A DNA stretch of 64,000 bases from NCBI RefSeq assembly GCF_020520425.1, contig NC_079490.1:123710715-123774714 (forward strand), written 5' to 3'. Source of the stretch: Spinacia oleracea. Taxonomy: Eukaryota > Streptophyta > Magnoliopsida > Caryophyllales > Amaranthaceae. The notes beneath the pieces are model-generated. The model made no database searches, was not told the DNA's origin, and saw only the letters and a list, made by a program, of their open reading frames with translations. Every line of letters starts with the position of its first letter. The first letter of the stretch is position 1. The translations under genes were made by a program, and so were the position numbers. Below, piece by piece: positions 24,301 to 35,930 of this stretch.

Positions 24301-25937
24301 CCACCATTAAGAGCCAACTCCAGAGCATCCACTTCAGCACTCCAAGAACTGCTATCACCTGCAGAAGACTCACAACAAAGCACTGCCTCCAAAGGGTCTC
24401 TTTCGAGAACTTGGGAGACGTTATCACGAGTAATAAAGTCAACTACATCTATGCGATAGCATTGTTCCTCCTCTAGCATGGGACATTTTAAGGCACTGTT
24501 TAGGTTAAAAGTCACCTTATCATCCCCAACAGACAATGTCAATTTCCCACTTTTAACATCAATTACCGCCCTCGCCGTGTGAAAGAAGGGTCTACCTAAG
24601 ATTATGGGAATTTGAGAATCCTCCTGCATGTCTAATACTACAAAGTCTACAGGTATATAGAATTTACCTACTCTAACAGGGACGTCCTCTAAAACACCTA
24701 AGGGGTATTTGACAGAACGGTCGGCCATTTGTAGAGTGATATTGGTAACTTTAAGCTCACCCATATTCAGTTTAGTACAGACAGACAAAGGCATGACAGA
24801 CACACTAGCACCTAGATCACATAAAGCTTTATCAATAAACATGGTGCCAATGTTACATGGGATGGAAAAACTCCCGGGGTCCTTAAGTTTAGGTGGAGAC
24901 TTGTTTTTCAAATAAGCACTACATTCCTCAGTGAAAGCTACAGTCTCTACCTCACAAAAAGCACGTTTCCTGGTCAAAATATCTTTCATGAATTTAGCAT
25001 AAGCAGGAACCTGTAAAATTAATTTAGTAAAAGGAACCGTTACCTGCAAATTTTTGACCACTTCCAAGAATCTGCCAAACTGCTTGTCTAGTTTATTCTT
25101 GAGTTGTCGGTTTGGGAAGGGGAGTGCAATAGGTGGTACTTGAATATCCGCCCCCTTCTTAACCTCAGTTGTAGCCTCATTCTCATCGCCTACCTTTTCA
25201 GCTTCCTTTTCACCCATAACTATCTTCGGGATTTCCTCACTGACCAGATCACTAGCAGACACCTCGGAATCAACCTCAACCGGCATAGAAGGACCATCAT
25301 AATCCCTACCACTCCTCAATGTAATTGCATTAGCAGTCTCCCTATTTTCGGGATGTGAAGGAAGTTGGCATGGTGGCCTCCCTGCAATAGTAGTAGCCAT
25401 CTGTGCCAACTGTGTATCAATGATCTTGTTGTGAGCAGTAAGAGCATCGATTTTTGCATCCTTTTCACTTAGGGATTTTTGCATTTGTAGCATCATGTTT
25501 CTCATCTCTACTAGCATAGGGTCAGGCTGTGTGGTTTGAGGCGGTGGTGGTGGAGGTGATGTGTGTTGTCTAGGGAACCCAGGTGGTCCACTAGACTGTT
25601 GGTTGTAGTTGTTCCGTGGTTGGTAGGGTTGGTATGGTTGTTGTGGTGGATGTTGGACTTGGTGAGGGTTCTGGATATTGTTGCTCCTGTGGGATAGTAG
25701 AGGGTTATTTTTGTAGCCCTCATTGTAAGAGTTGGAGAATGGGTTATTTTGTTTATAGGATTGAAATGCGTGACATTGTTCAACAGAGCTCCTACATTCC
25801 GGTGCATAATAACCAGACATTCCACAACTTTTACAAACAGTAGCAGGTTGGGCACTCATAGCAGCTACACTAGCAGGTTGGGCAGATTGAGTATTGGCTG
25901 CTTGCATATTATCAAACTTATAGTGTAAAGCAGTCAA
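21331..25937 (-). pseudogene. Athila Pol: protease, RT, RNase H, integrase (one frameshift)
   Basis: From the 5' side: the end of Gag with a zinc-knuckle-like CKSCGMSGYYAPEC (His replaced by Tyr), protease ALCDLGASVSVMP, RT blocks [25 protein letters not shown], and after a frameshift near 23650 [12 protein letters not shown] and [12 protein letters not shown] (DD catalytic pair). RNase H shows [30 protein letters not shown] and TDHAALKYL. Integrase has a zinc motif in which the last Cys is changed (CDAYQRA), and catalytic Asp in [10 protein letters not shown], Asp in ISDGGSHF and Glu in [13 protein letters not shown]. The two open pieces are 25937-23535 and 23583-21331. A single missing base explains the switch of frame. 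Confidence 0.92.
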
Positions 25938-26012
25938 TTGGGCAGTTAATTGTTCAATAGAATTTAAATCATGCTTACCACCCCTGTTAGATAGACCTCT
26001 AGGATTTCCATA

Positions 26013-26843
26013 CTAGGCATTGTGAATGGCTATCTCCTCAATCACCTCCATAGCTCTAGGCACCTCAAGTTGCATGAACCTCCCACTGGAAGCTGAATCC
26101 AACAAGCATCTAGACTCATTACCCAGACCATTATAAAACTGCTGAATCAAGAACCAATCTTCCAAACCATGGTGCGGGCATTCTCTTTGCAAATCCTTGA
26201 ATCTCTTCCAGACATCGAACAAACTCTCATCCGCTTGTTGTGAGATACCTAATATCTGACCCCTCAGACGAGCCGTTTTCTCAGGTGGAAAATATTTAAC
26301 ATAAAAAGCAAGAGCCAAGGATTCCCAATTATTGATTTTCAAAGCCGCCCGATTCAACCCATTAATCCACAGTTTAGCTTTCCCACTCAAAGAGAACAGG
26401 AAAAGTATCTCCATAGTCTGCTCCGGAGTCAATCCCTTTTTCTTAATGGTGGAGCAATATTGGATAAAGGACTTAATGTGAAGATTCGGATCTTCACCTG
26501 GTTCCCCACCGTACTGGCGTCTCTCGATCATGTTAATTAATGCAGGCTCAATCTTGGAGGTCTCAGCTGCAATAGAAGGCATGATCGCCTTTGGTAGCAC
26601 GGACAGACTTGGCTTAGAATAGTCTGTAAGCCGTGGGGTAGGTGGCGGTATCAGATTTTCGTCACCCATCTCTATCTCTGAAACTGAATCTGTATCTGAA
26701 GGAAAAAGATCGCCAATATTATGATCAGAATCAGAGTAATTCCCACACTGTGCAATGAAAGTTCTTCGTCTACGAAAGGTTCTTTCGGGCTCAGGATCGA
26801 ATGGAGTAAGATTACTAGTACCTACGGTCCTGGGCATAGACAA
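26013..26843 (-). pseudogene. Athila Gag (stop before pol)
   Basis: Retrotransposon Gag: LHIKSFIQYCSTIKKKGLTP, LFSLSGKAKLWINGL, FYVKYFPPEKTARLRG and ESLFDVWKRFKDLQRECPHH are the usual plant gypsy Gag blocks. The N-terminus is MSMPRTVGTSNLTPF. A TAG at 26013-26015 ends it, but the same frame reopens at once and continues into the pol frame (25937). This suggests one nonsense mutation or a read-through stop between Gag and Pol. Confidence 0.9.
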
Positions 26844-26949
26844 AGACTACAAAACAATGTGAGATCCGGTCTCAAGGAACGTGAGTTCCTTGAGTAGTAA
26901 CAAACAATAATCTAGGATAAGCAATCAACAACAGAAAATAAAACCGTTT

Positions 26950-26966
26950 CCCCGGCAACGGCGCCA
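26950..26966 (-). promoter_or_regulatory. Primer-binding site of Athila
   Basis: Minus strand TGGCGCCGTTGCCGGGG lies 5 nt inside the 5' LTR. This is the common Athila primer site, usually assigned to Asp-tRNA. It differs from the primer site of A and B after TGGCGCCGT. Confidence 0.9.
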
Positions 26967-26971
26967 AATTT

Positions 26972-28376
26972 TGACAGGCTAAAGTCGTATCACCTAATCA
27001 AAAATAACCTAAGGTCCACTAGCTAGGTAGCAAGGGAAGTCAGGATCGAATCCACAGCGAAACAGGCGTTCTTTCTACTATCAATTAATTAATCTAGACT
27101 ATTGTGAACAAAGTTGGTTGATGGTCTGTATACTAAGACTACGAACGAATATAAACAAGAATGAATCAATATATTAAGGAATCTAGGGTATAGGTTTGCC
27201 AACAAATAATAATCCAGGACATTGAACAATCACGATAATCAACAAAGTAATTAGTTAGACTAGCATGCTCTCTCAAGTCGATACTAATCATAGACTTAGA
27301 ATTAACGGGCTCTCGCTACGTATTAACTCTAATTCTACCTATTGACACAAGCCTAAACATCAAATTGCATCTCTCGAATCTTAATTTGATATTGCATAAC
27401 TACCACAACTAAACCTGCGCAAATCTAATCGCATAGTAAATGAAACCAATCAATAGGAATCAATTACAATGCCAACAATCATAATCATTCAATCATCCCT
27501 TCATATTATTCATGGATCCCCAACCCTAGAAATTAAACTACTCAAGCATGTTGACAATAAACAAAGCAATAATCATAATTGAAAGCATTATTAAAGCAAG
27601 ACAATGAATTGAAATAAGAAATAATACCTATTGAAGAACAAAGGAAAGTGAAAGCTTGAATTTTTATTGAGAATTAAACTAAGTGTTTTTGCATAAACTA
27701 GAGAGAAAATTAGGCTAAGGGGAATAATACTAAGCTTCAATACTAGAAAATAAAGTGTTCTCTAAAAACAATTAAGGCTTGCTTATATAGTTTGCCCAAA
27801 ATAAAGCCTAAAAAACGGAAACAAAACTCGCGCATAAGTGCTGGGGGTTGGCGTCGCCCGATCGGGCGTCGCTTCGCCCGATCGGGCGATCCACTCGATA
27901 GTCGGCCCGATCGGGCTAAAATCCGCCCGATCGGGCGGTTTGTGAACTCTCCACATAGCCTCCAGATTGACCGCCCGATCCGGATCGGGCGAGCTGCGCC
28001 CGATCGGGCGCGCGTTGATGAATCCAGATTGTTTATAATTCCGCCCGATGGTCGCATTTCGCCCTCAGCTTCCAGGGCGATTTGCAATCTTCAATCTAAC
28101 TCGCCCATATCACTGAGTCTAACTCCCGGGGCTCAACCATAAGCATCCAAGGCTCCCGAAAGTCGACGATGGAGGTCCCGAACTTCTCGGACTCATATAG
28201 TGGCCTAGATCAACAATGAAACGGGTCTAAAACGACCAATTTCTCATAATAAAACCTGAAACTCAAGGCACACTCAATAACACATATTAGTACTAGAAAC
28301 GGCTCCTAAGAGCACGGTTGACACATAAAAGTACTAAGGGACGGGGGTAAAAATACTATATAAAACATGCATATCA
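26972..28376 (-). repeat. 5' LTR of Athila
   Basis: 1405 bp, TGACAGGCT...CATATCA, pairs with 15860-17265. TATA-like sequence at about 27781-27790. A perfect 18-bp GCCCGATCCGGATCGGGC palindrome stands at about 27972, where the 3' LTR copy has a substitution. Confidence 0.95.
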
Positions 28377-28891
28377 AGAGGACGGCCAGATTGATCAACG
28401 TGGACGCGGATACAAAGATTAAGTCCGAAACGGACGCTTTGAAGAAGGCTGAGGAGGATGCCAAGAATTACGAAAAGAAATTGCTGGAGCATGAGGAGAG
28501 GCTGGCCGTGCTGAGAAAGGAGTATTCCTCCATCTCGGAGCGGGTGACCAATTTCTCGTCCAAGGTGAACGTCTTGGAGGGTCGGCTTAAGGCTATGCAG
28601 GGTGAGATTGAAGCCGTGCGCAGAGAGGCAGCGAGTTCTTTCAAATTAGGCGAAGAGTCCATTTTGGAGAATGCTCAAAGGGCGTGGGATCAGTCTATGG
28701 ATGGGAAGGACTTTTCTTGGTTTAAACGTCGCATCTCCTACCAGATGGCCGTCTCGACGGCTAGACACCTAGGCTTAGATCCCCCTGAGTTCGTTAGCGA
28801 CGGGGAGGAGGAGGACATGGAGGAGGAAGAAGTGAACTCCCCTGAAGGCCAAGACGTCCAGGACGGGAGTTCAACCGCCCCTCATCCTTGA

Positions 28892-29582
28892 GCAGCCTTT
28901 TGTGTAATTGGTTTGAATGACGCTGTGGGCGTTTGTAATAACTTTGATGCCTTTTGGCATTTATTTGTGTTGGTTTATTTGCGCCATGAGCGCATGTATA
29001 AACTTTTTGTGCCTTCGTGCACTTGTTTTATTTTGATTCCATTTCAGTTTGTTACTGATTTCTTAGGAATTCTTTATGGGTCCATTTGATGGACGGGAAC
29101 CTCAGTGTTTTAGGTGATCAGCCTAATTTGTGGCGCTAATCTAGGCCACTTCTCAGGTCGTCAATCTATTAGTCTTTTTAGACGCCTTCCAAGGAGGAGG
29201 CGTCATGTTGAATGTCTGCTCTTATTGAGTCTTTTTTCGGACGCCTTCCAAGGAGGAGGCGTCATGTTGGATATCTGCTCTTGTTGAGTCTTTTGTGTTT
29301 TATGTTAGCACAGGGTATTTTTAGGGTCTTCGTTTATTTAGTAAATATTGACGCCATCATTTGGATTTTGTTTTCTTGTGGGTTTCTCCACCCCTTAGTG
29401 TTTTTAAAGGGTTTAACTGAGACTTGTATTTGTCAGATCAGAAAACATTTATTTACTAAGTTGCAAGCTAAATTCACCGCGTCTTAGGCGGGCATTTACA
29501 GGCCGTTTTGAGGGCTCTAGTACAATAGTTAGGTCGTTTTGTAGGCTCTTGGTACAATAGTTAACCTAATGACATTCTATTT
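28892..29582. other. Convergent gap of element A with 59-bp direct repeats
   Basis: Lies between the 3' ends of the antisense gene (plus) and gag-protease (minus); no gene. GACGCCTTCCAAGGAGGAGG begins at 29181 and again at 29240, a tandem duplication of about 59 bp. Each unit folds as a hairpin with GACGCCT and AGGCGTC arms. This gap occupies the place where a full Tat element would have RT, RNase H and integrase. Confidence 0.7.
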
Positions 29583-32134
29583 TCAGCCACTTTCCTCAAT
29601 CTTGACCGTTTCTGTTTTGGCTGGTTTACTCTCCTTGACGGCTAGCAGTTCGTCTTCATGCTTTCTTTTGCCTCTGGCTTCGGCAGAATCTTGCTTCCAT
29701 GCTGACGGGTTGAGGGTCGTAAGGTAACAGTTCCTAGCCTGTTGTTGGTCTCCATGTATGGTGCCTATCGCCCCATCATTGCACACAAACTTCAAAAGCA
29801 TCAGATGGGTGACGACTACAGCTTTAATCTTGTTCAAGGTGGGTCGTCCCAAGATGACATTATATGTTGTTAAGTCCCTAACAATCAGGAAGTCCACCTC
29901 CATCTTCCGTCCATTTTTCCTATCCCCAATTCGAACCGGCAGAGTGATGACGCCCACAGGGTGTATAATGCTCCCTCTGAAACCAATGATGGGATAGTGA
30001 ATACTTTCCATGGTTTTGGGCTCATGTGCTAGGCGATTGAGGCATTCCAAGCTCATTATGTCGGACGAGCTTCCCGTGTCTATTAGAATGCGTTTTACTC
30101 TCATGTTGGATATCTTGAATTCGACCACAAGAGGATCATCATGCGGAGTGGCTATTCGTCCACCACCCGACTCACATATCTCTATCCGTGGGAATGGATC
30201 CAGAGGTGACTTTGCTGACAGCATTACTTGCCCCAGGCGGCGAGCATAATCTTTCTGTCCCCTCATGGTGGGTCCTCCAGCGGCTGGTCCTCCAGATATG
30301 ACGGCTACAAACCCCCCTTTGTTGTGTTGTCCCTCCGTAGGTGAGGCAGGTGACTTTTTCTTTTTGTATTGGTTTTTTCCAAAGCCGTGAGCATTCTTCT
30401 GTAAGTAGTTTTTGAGGTGTCCTTTGGAGGCTAGGCCGTCTAGAGCCCTTTTCAAGCTTCTACAGTTCTTAGTTTCATGTCCTATGTCTTCATGGAACTG
30501 ACAATATAACTTGGGATCTCGACTCTCAGCAGGAGATTTCATGGGGAAAGGCCGTTCAAGGTCAAACCTGGTTCCGACGTCTTTCAGCATTGTGAGGAGG
30601 TCTGTGTTATACTCAAAATATTCCCGTTCCTGTGGACATTCTCTCTTGTGCCCAGGAGAGTTGGTATCATGCTCTTTTGAGAGGGCCCATGTGCCATTTA
30701 CTCGTGGGGCTTTTCGGTCCATTTTATCTTTCATTCTTGAGGAGTCTATTGTTTCTCCAATCCTTCCCTCATTTGACGCGCTGCATATTTCTGTTGCATG
30801 GATAAATGCTTCGGCCTCGTCCAAGACTTCGGCCATAGTCCTCACGCTTTTCTTGACCAGGTCAAACTTAAAGGATCCCTTCTTCAATCTTCTGATAAAA
30901 TTATCAAAAGAGACGCCATCGGGCAAGTCTGGGATCTGTCCGGCCTCTAAGTTGAAACGCTTCACATAGCTTCTTAGTTATTCATCTTTCCCTTGTTGAA
31001 TCCGTCCCAAATGCATGCTTGTTTTCCTTTCTTCCTTGTGTTCCATGAACCTTGTGGAGAACAGAGTTTGTAGTTCGTTGAAAGAGGCGATTGACCCTGG
31101 GGGCAGTCGTTCAAACCACTTAGACGCCACTCCTTTGAGAGTGGCCGGGAAATATTTGCACCAGGTGCCTTCGTTGGTTCCTTGAACATACATGTGATGG
31201 CGGTATGCGACTAAGTGCATATCAGGATCGATGGTCCCGTCATAGGCTTCAATGGTAGGAGTTTTTACCTTGGGTTCTTTCGGGGCGTTCATGATCTCCT
31301 CGGAGAAGGGGGTACTCATGTGCCTTAGCGTCAGATTATTAAACCCTTGCTGGATGTGGTAAGTTGGTTCACGGCGGTTGGATAGCAGGCGGAGGCGCAT
31401 GCTTACGCTGTTGGGCGTCATCTGAGTCTGTCCTCGAGTAGAGGGGTAAAATGGAGGATCTTCCATCACAGGGGTGGACCCAGTGTCCGATAGTTCAGAT
31501 TCAGCTTCATAATGTTCTTGACGCCTTGAGGTGGGTCGGAAGACGGCTGGTGGGCTTCCCTAGACGGTGGTCGTATGACCTGGTCCCTTCGAGGTAAGGA
31601 AGTAGGGGGGTCGCGGCCGATACCCGAGCGCTCAGGCACAGGGCTGACTCCCCGTCTAGCTTGTGGACGAGAGCCTTCTCCAGCCCTCCATACATTGGAT
31701 CTAAGTGGCATTCTGCTTATCCGATTGACGCCTAGGCTGAGGGGTCTCTGTGGAGTCGTCCTCTCGGTGCTGTAGATTAGCAAATTTTTCCGAATTTCAT
31801 CTTGCAATGTGGTGCTCATCTGTTGTCGAAAGGTTTGATTCATTTGCTGTTTGAATCCTGCTAAGATCTCGCGTAATGAACCCACCGAGACCGGCAAGTC
31901 TAAATTCTCATCTAGCAAGGCATCTCGGACGCTGGGGCTTAGATGGCCGCCTGGCGGAGACGCTTCTACCATTGGCTCTTCTTCTACGACCACCTCAGCT
32001 ACTTGCACTCGACGTGGTGTGCTTCCTGCATTTGCGATTCGATTGGCTTCTTCCATGTGTCGTTGGCTCCTTTCGAGAGGCCGCCTCTCTTCTCCCTCAC
32101 CACCATACTCTCTGTCAGAGTGTAGTTCGGCCAT
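29583..32134 (-). pseudogene. Element A Gag-protease (broken), no RT/IN
   Basis: Starts at MAELHSDREYGGEGEERR (ATG 32134), close to the primer site. After a frameshift around 31490-31540 it continues at 31469 with the Gag core TWCKYFPATLKGVASKWFER and LFSTRFMEHKEERKTS. A TAA at 30978-30980 interrupts the frame, which reopens at 30965 and runs to a zinc-like motif CQFHEDIGHETKNC and the protease ILIDTGSSSDIM with IGFRGSI and VILGRPTLN. It then ends in a Lys/Glu-rich tail at 29583. In family relatives a large Pol follows; here none does. One frameshift and one nonsense codon make even this part nonfunctional. Confidence 0.88.
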
Positions 32135-32145
32135 GATACTATACC

Positions 32146-32163
32146 TCCCCACAGACGGCGCCA
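32146..32163 (-). promoter_or_regulatory. Primer-binding site of element A
   Basis: Minus strand TGGCGCCGTCTGTGGGGA, identical over 18 nt to the primer site of element B (48678-48695). It is separated from the LTR by two bases. Confidence 0.88.
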
Positions 32164-32165
32164 AA

Positions 32166-32660
32166 TGTTGTGGGATCTTTTACGGTGATGACGTGTCACG
32201 CGTTCCTCGGAGGTATCAAGTATGACCTGGCACGAACTTCTGGCAACCTGCAAAACAAGAATATTCCCGTAGGAATATTCCCTCCGGTGCTTAAGTAAGT
32301 AAATGCTAGAGAGAGAAGTAATTTGTAGAGAGAGGGCAGAGCAAAGATAGTTCTAGGTTGGTGGGAATGAATTGATTATCCCGTTTACCTGGGGATCTGC
32401 ACTATTTATAGTGCTAGGGTTTCTTGGGAGCTGGTCCTGCATTGATTGGATGGTTTCTTAAGATCAGGGCACGTGTCCTGCGTAAATAGTGGGGGCTTGA
32501 TTTGAGCTTGGTGGGCTATTTAAGTGTTTGGGCTTCTTGAAATCAACGGAAATGGGTCCCTTCTGAGTAGGAGGGTCTCAAGACCTTCTGGAGGGCCTTT
32601 TAGGCTTTCTTAATGGGCCTTCATGGTTCAACCTAGGTGGCATTTATTTTAGGCCACATC

Positions 32661-32661
<1 letters not shown>
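32166..32661 (-). repeat. 5' LTR of element A
   Basis: 496 bp, TGTTGTGG...CACATCA. The TATA box is within the palindrome ACTATTTATAGT (32401-32412), so transcription towards gag on the minus strand would start shortly to its left. Confidence 0.95.
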
Positions 32662-32712
<51 letters not shown>

Positions 32713-32713
32713 A
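32662..32713. repeat. ATT/TAA microsatellite, 3' side of non-LTR copy 1
   Basis: Continuation of the microsatellite interrupted by element A (TTTAT duplication). On the minus strand it is (AAT)n and follows the 3' end of copy 1 of the non-LTR element. Confidence 0.95.
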
Positions 32714-32739
32714 ATCAAATGCTAACAAAGTCAAATATT

Positions 32740-35700
32740 TTACAAATAGTTAGTGGGAAGCCGAGATACAATCTGGGCCCCCACCCCTCTAGCTATAGCA
32801 AAACCTATACTGATGAAAATATGAGGAGCAGCACGAGCTTCAATGTCCTGTGTCCTAGAATACTTCTGAATCCGCTTCAGCAACGCAACCGCATCCTTAT
32901 CCAGCTGCCCCAAAGAAGAGAAAGAGAACGGAAGAAAGCCATAACCAATGGCCCTGCAACGTGCTTCGTACTTGACCCGCTTCCGAACAGTCGCATCTGT
33001 CACAACCCGGCCCGGAGCAAAGCCAGACAACCCAGATTGTATCAAAGGAGACGATCCCGTCAAGTCAACACACACATCACAGCCCCGATCCCAACAGTAG
33101 AGCAACACGTCTGCTGGTCGGAGAGCTACATCGTTCACTCCAGATAGACCAGTATCAACCTCTTTCTGCGCCGAGATCCCAAACCGATAACAAACATCAA
33201 CAAGTGTATCCCGAACCACATTATGTCGATGTTTAATACCCACGGTGCCAGCACATGACACCGCATGATCACGAAAGATGTCTCCCGCAAAGACCCTGGA
33301 ACAAGCAGAACATGGCGCCGTAACAGAGAACAAAGGAACCCCCAACCGGTAACACAACACACATCGGTAAGCTTTAGCATTCATCGTATGTCCCAAACCT
33401 GATATGGGGACCGCACGAAGCAAAGCAGAGGTGTGATCTCCCTGCTGTGATTTCCACAACGCCGACTGTCGAGAAGATAAAGAGAAGGTGGATTCTACAG
33501 ATGCAGTAACCTTTGTGAAATATATTTCTGCCAATTTCTTCATGAGTTTAGGGGCAGCGACCTCACTAGGGTTACTCAGAATGTTATACTCCACCGTTCT
33601 ACTAAATAGACTCAACGCATCCTCAAATACTCGACCAGGACCAACAATACCAGAATGCCGTAGAAGCTTTGTCTGCAAACCAAAAGACTGCAATCGAGAA
33701 GCAAGAAAAGCATAATGACGAACATCACCTGCGGAATAAACACCAAGTCCGCCAAAAGAAAAGGTAAGGTGGCAAGACGCCACTACCAATCACCAAAGCC
33801 AGGCCCCGAAGCAGTTACAATACGCTCAAAGGAAGATCAAAGAGCCTCATCAAAAGTGAGTTGAGCCGCCTCAAAAATACCAGGAGGACAAGTACGCAAA
33901 GCAAAGTAGAGTTTAGAAACTTCGGTACATGCCCTAAGTAACAACAGCTCACACTGAGGATCATCAAGCTGAGCAACCTTATCCATAAGCCCAATGGTCT
34001 TGGTCACCCTCTGCATCACAAGCTCACCACTAAAAGCTGGATTGGAACTAGCGGGACCACCTAGCAACTTAACACCATGCAAAGGACGAGCAATATCAGG
34101 GGGAAAGACTCCCACAAGCCTGCTTCGAGGGTCCTCAGTAGGCCAGAAAACCTCGGTCTTCTCCCCGTTAAAATGTAACCCGAGACAAGGCCCGTCCTCC
34201 ATAATCAACTGCAGAATCTTCCCAACCACCAAGGTGTCACCAAGAATAGTGCCATCATCCAAATACCATGCCTGAAAACATACATCAAAAGCGTCCCTGA
34301 TTGTACAAACCAGGGGTTGTAAAACCAAAGCAAAGAGCAGAGGACCAAGGGGATCACCCTGCTGCACCCCTTGAGACGACCATAACGTGTGCTCTCCATA
34401 ATGCAATCTGGCTGGTGTAGAGTAGCAGAATTCAACCCACCGCGAAATGCCCGGAAAACGAAGGTGAACTTCTCGTAACATGGCCGCACGATCAACTAAA
34501 TTAAAGGCATTCTGAAAATCCACCAATAACATCAAAAGACCCACATCAGAACCCCGGTCCTCAATCAACCGGTTCATAGCATGAAGAATTGCTTCACCAC
34601 CCGCAGAAACCCCGACACCAAATTGAAGACTATCAAAATAACTTCCCAAAGACGGACCAACGATAATAGCACCAACCTTCGAAACCAAACGTCGCCAAAC
34701 AGTACCCACAGCAATAGGACAAATACCACCACCGGGCTTGACAAGAGGGGTGAGGGGAGCACTAGCAACATACTCACCCAAACCCATAGGGCATTTCCCA
34801 GCTAAAAAGAGATTAACCACCCCAGAAATCGAGTCAACTAACTCATTTGAAACAGCCACCGCAGCACCACACAAACAATCCATAAGGTGCTGAGCTCGCA
34901 AACCGTCCCTCCCACAAGATGTGCCACGTGGAAAACTCCTAATCCGGTCCAAAACAACAGCAGAAGTAGCCATGAGATGGTGATCAACATGAATATCAGG
35001 CAAGGACGGAGCTGGAGAAGAAGGGTGTTTGGACTATAAATCCGCAAGAGTGGCCTCATTATAAGGTGCAACACCAGAAGAGGAAAGAACACGAACTGCA
35101 GCAGTGTAAGGACCATCATAAATCTTCCTACGACACTGCTTGATATTACGCTCTGCCAAATCAAGATCCTCATCAACATCCATCAAAGCAGGGGATCCAG
35201 CTGCCAAAGCTTCCCGCAAAAGCAACATACTACCACCCGACTCACTCCAAGTACGAATAGCATTACCAATACTCTCTTCCTGCCGTTGTCGCCTGACGGA
35301 AGAAGAACACTCGCGATTACTCCTCGGACTAAAGTTCCTAAGCATACACAGAAGCAACACGAGGAGACTAACCCAACAAGAGATGTCCTCAGGCTTGCAA
35401 ATCACCTTATCAAGCGCGCCTTTCAATACCCGGGAAAAACCCAAACGACATTTTGGAGGGATGGATTTCACGGTGCAAAGACGTGTAGAAAGCAATCTGT
35501 CAAGAAGAGTGATGGTAAAACCACAATCAAAATGTTGCATCGTAGTATCCACATGACTAGGTACATCGGAATTGAGTTGCGGTTTAGAAAGACCATAGAG
35601 CACAAACCGAACAACACCATCCCCATTATCAGGCGGGGCCACAAAATTAGAACCAGCACCATGACGACATTTAGAACGAATAGCATGCGTATTAAAACAA

Positions 35701-35930
35701 TCCCCGCAAAGCCAAATCCCCATACAACGGAAGGTCAACTCAGCCTCAGTGAAAATAGCTAAGTCAGTAATAAGAGAGTGTCGTGTTACTGCTTTTGCGG
35801 CATCATCACTACAATGACGATCACGAAGATGAGTGATCAAAGAGCTCCTAGTAAGCCCATTTCCCCCGCCATCTTGACACCCATTAAGACCCACAAATGG
35901 GTAATGAAAACGCACCACATCAGTAGGCAT
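32740..35930 (-). pseudogene. Non-LTR copy 1 ORF: zinc finger, RT, CCHC, RLE
   Basis: Would bind target DNA, nick it and reverse-transcribe the element RNA onto the nick. Order: start MPTDVVRFHYPFVGLNGC with HLRDRH (C2H2-like finger), a second Cys/His cluster CGDCFNTHAIRSKCRH, RT with LVDFQNAFNLV, QGVQQGDPLGPLLFALVL and FQAWYLDDGTILGD, then CSACSRVF...DHAVSC, RHNVVRD, RPADVLLYCWDRG, CVDLTG and KRVKYEARC. The last set fits a restriction-like endonuclease: PAD, a later Asp, and K-x2-KY. Stops at about 35034, 33837 and 33805 and a frameshift near 33790 disable it. About 1,060 residues if undamaged, similar to R2-type ORFs. Confidence 0.78.

Larger units (their letters stand above)
15860..28376 (-). 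mobile_element. Element C: Athila-type Ty3-gypsy
   Basis: Complete 12.5 kb element with LTRs of about 1.4 kb, target duplication AGAGG (15855-15859 and 28377-28381), primer site TGGCGCCGTTGCCGGGG and polypurine tract AGCTTGGGGAGGTT. Gag, protease, RT, RNase H and integrase lie on the minus strand, followed by an Athila ORF1-type gene in the position of env. One stop, one frameshift and a few stops in the extra ORF have inactivated it. LTRs differ by about 19 substitutions and one indel in 1405 bp by eye. It sits inside exon 5 of the antisense gene of element A. Confidence 0.95.
13708..28891 (+). pseudogene. Antisense gene of element A (aORF), split by Athila
   Basis: Runs opposite to gag-protease. 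Predicted exons with GT-AG junctions and matching phases: 13708-14725, 14795-14955, 15033-15411, 15489-15675, 15755-15859 continuing at 28382-28891. The first exon holds the block GLRFPLHPFVMDVLEGYDIG followed by LAQLTPNSWEKKFGF, which matches the plant 'putative gypsy-type transposon' family (PF04195-like). Exon 3 is Ala/Pro/Lys-rich; the last exon is a Lys/Glu-rich coiled coil with an acidic tail. A one-base deletion in exon 4 near 15585 breaks the frame, and Athila splits exon 5. A 5'-UTR intron (about 13554-13701) is likely. Start at ATG 13708 because TGCAG just upstream looks like an acceptor. Function unknown. Confidence 0.8.
12773..32661 (-). mobile_element. Element A: Tat/Retand-type Ty3-gypsy, non-autonomous
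   Basis: Two 496-bp LTRs (TGTTGTGG...CACATCA), target duplication TTTAT, primer site TGGCGCCGTCTGTGGGGA, and a polypurine tract at the left LTR define a minus-strand element. Without the nested Athila it is about 7.37 kb. It carries gag and protease on the minus strand (32134-29583) and a multi-exon gene on the opposite strand (13708-28891). I find no RT, RNase H or integrase. About 16 substitutions separate the LTRs by eye. It belongs to the Tat group by its PBS and antisense gene; it would need another element's enzymes to move. Confidence 0.9.

Noticed and set aside
23721..24459. Plus-strand frames over the Athila pol region
   Set aside because: Antisense shadows of the minus-strand polyprotein, with no domain of their own.
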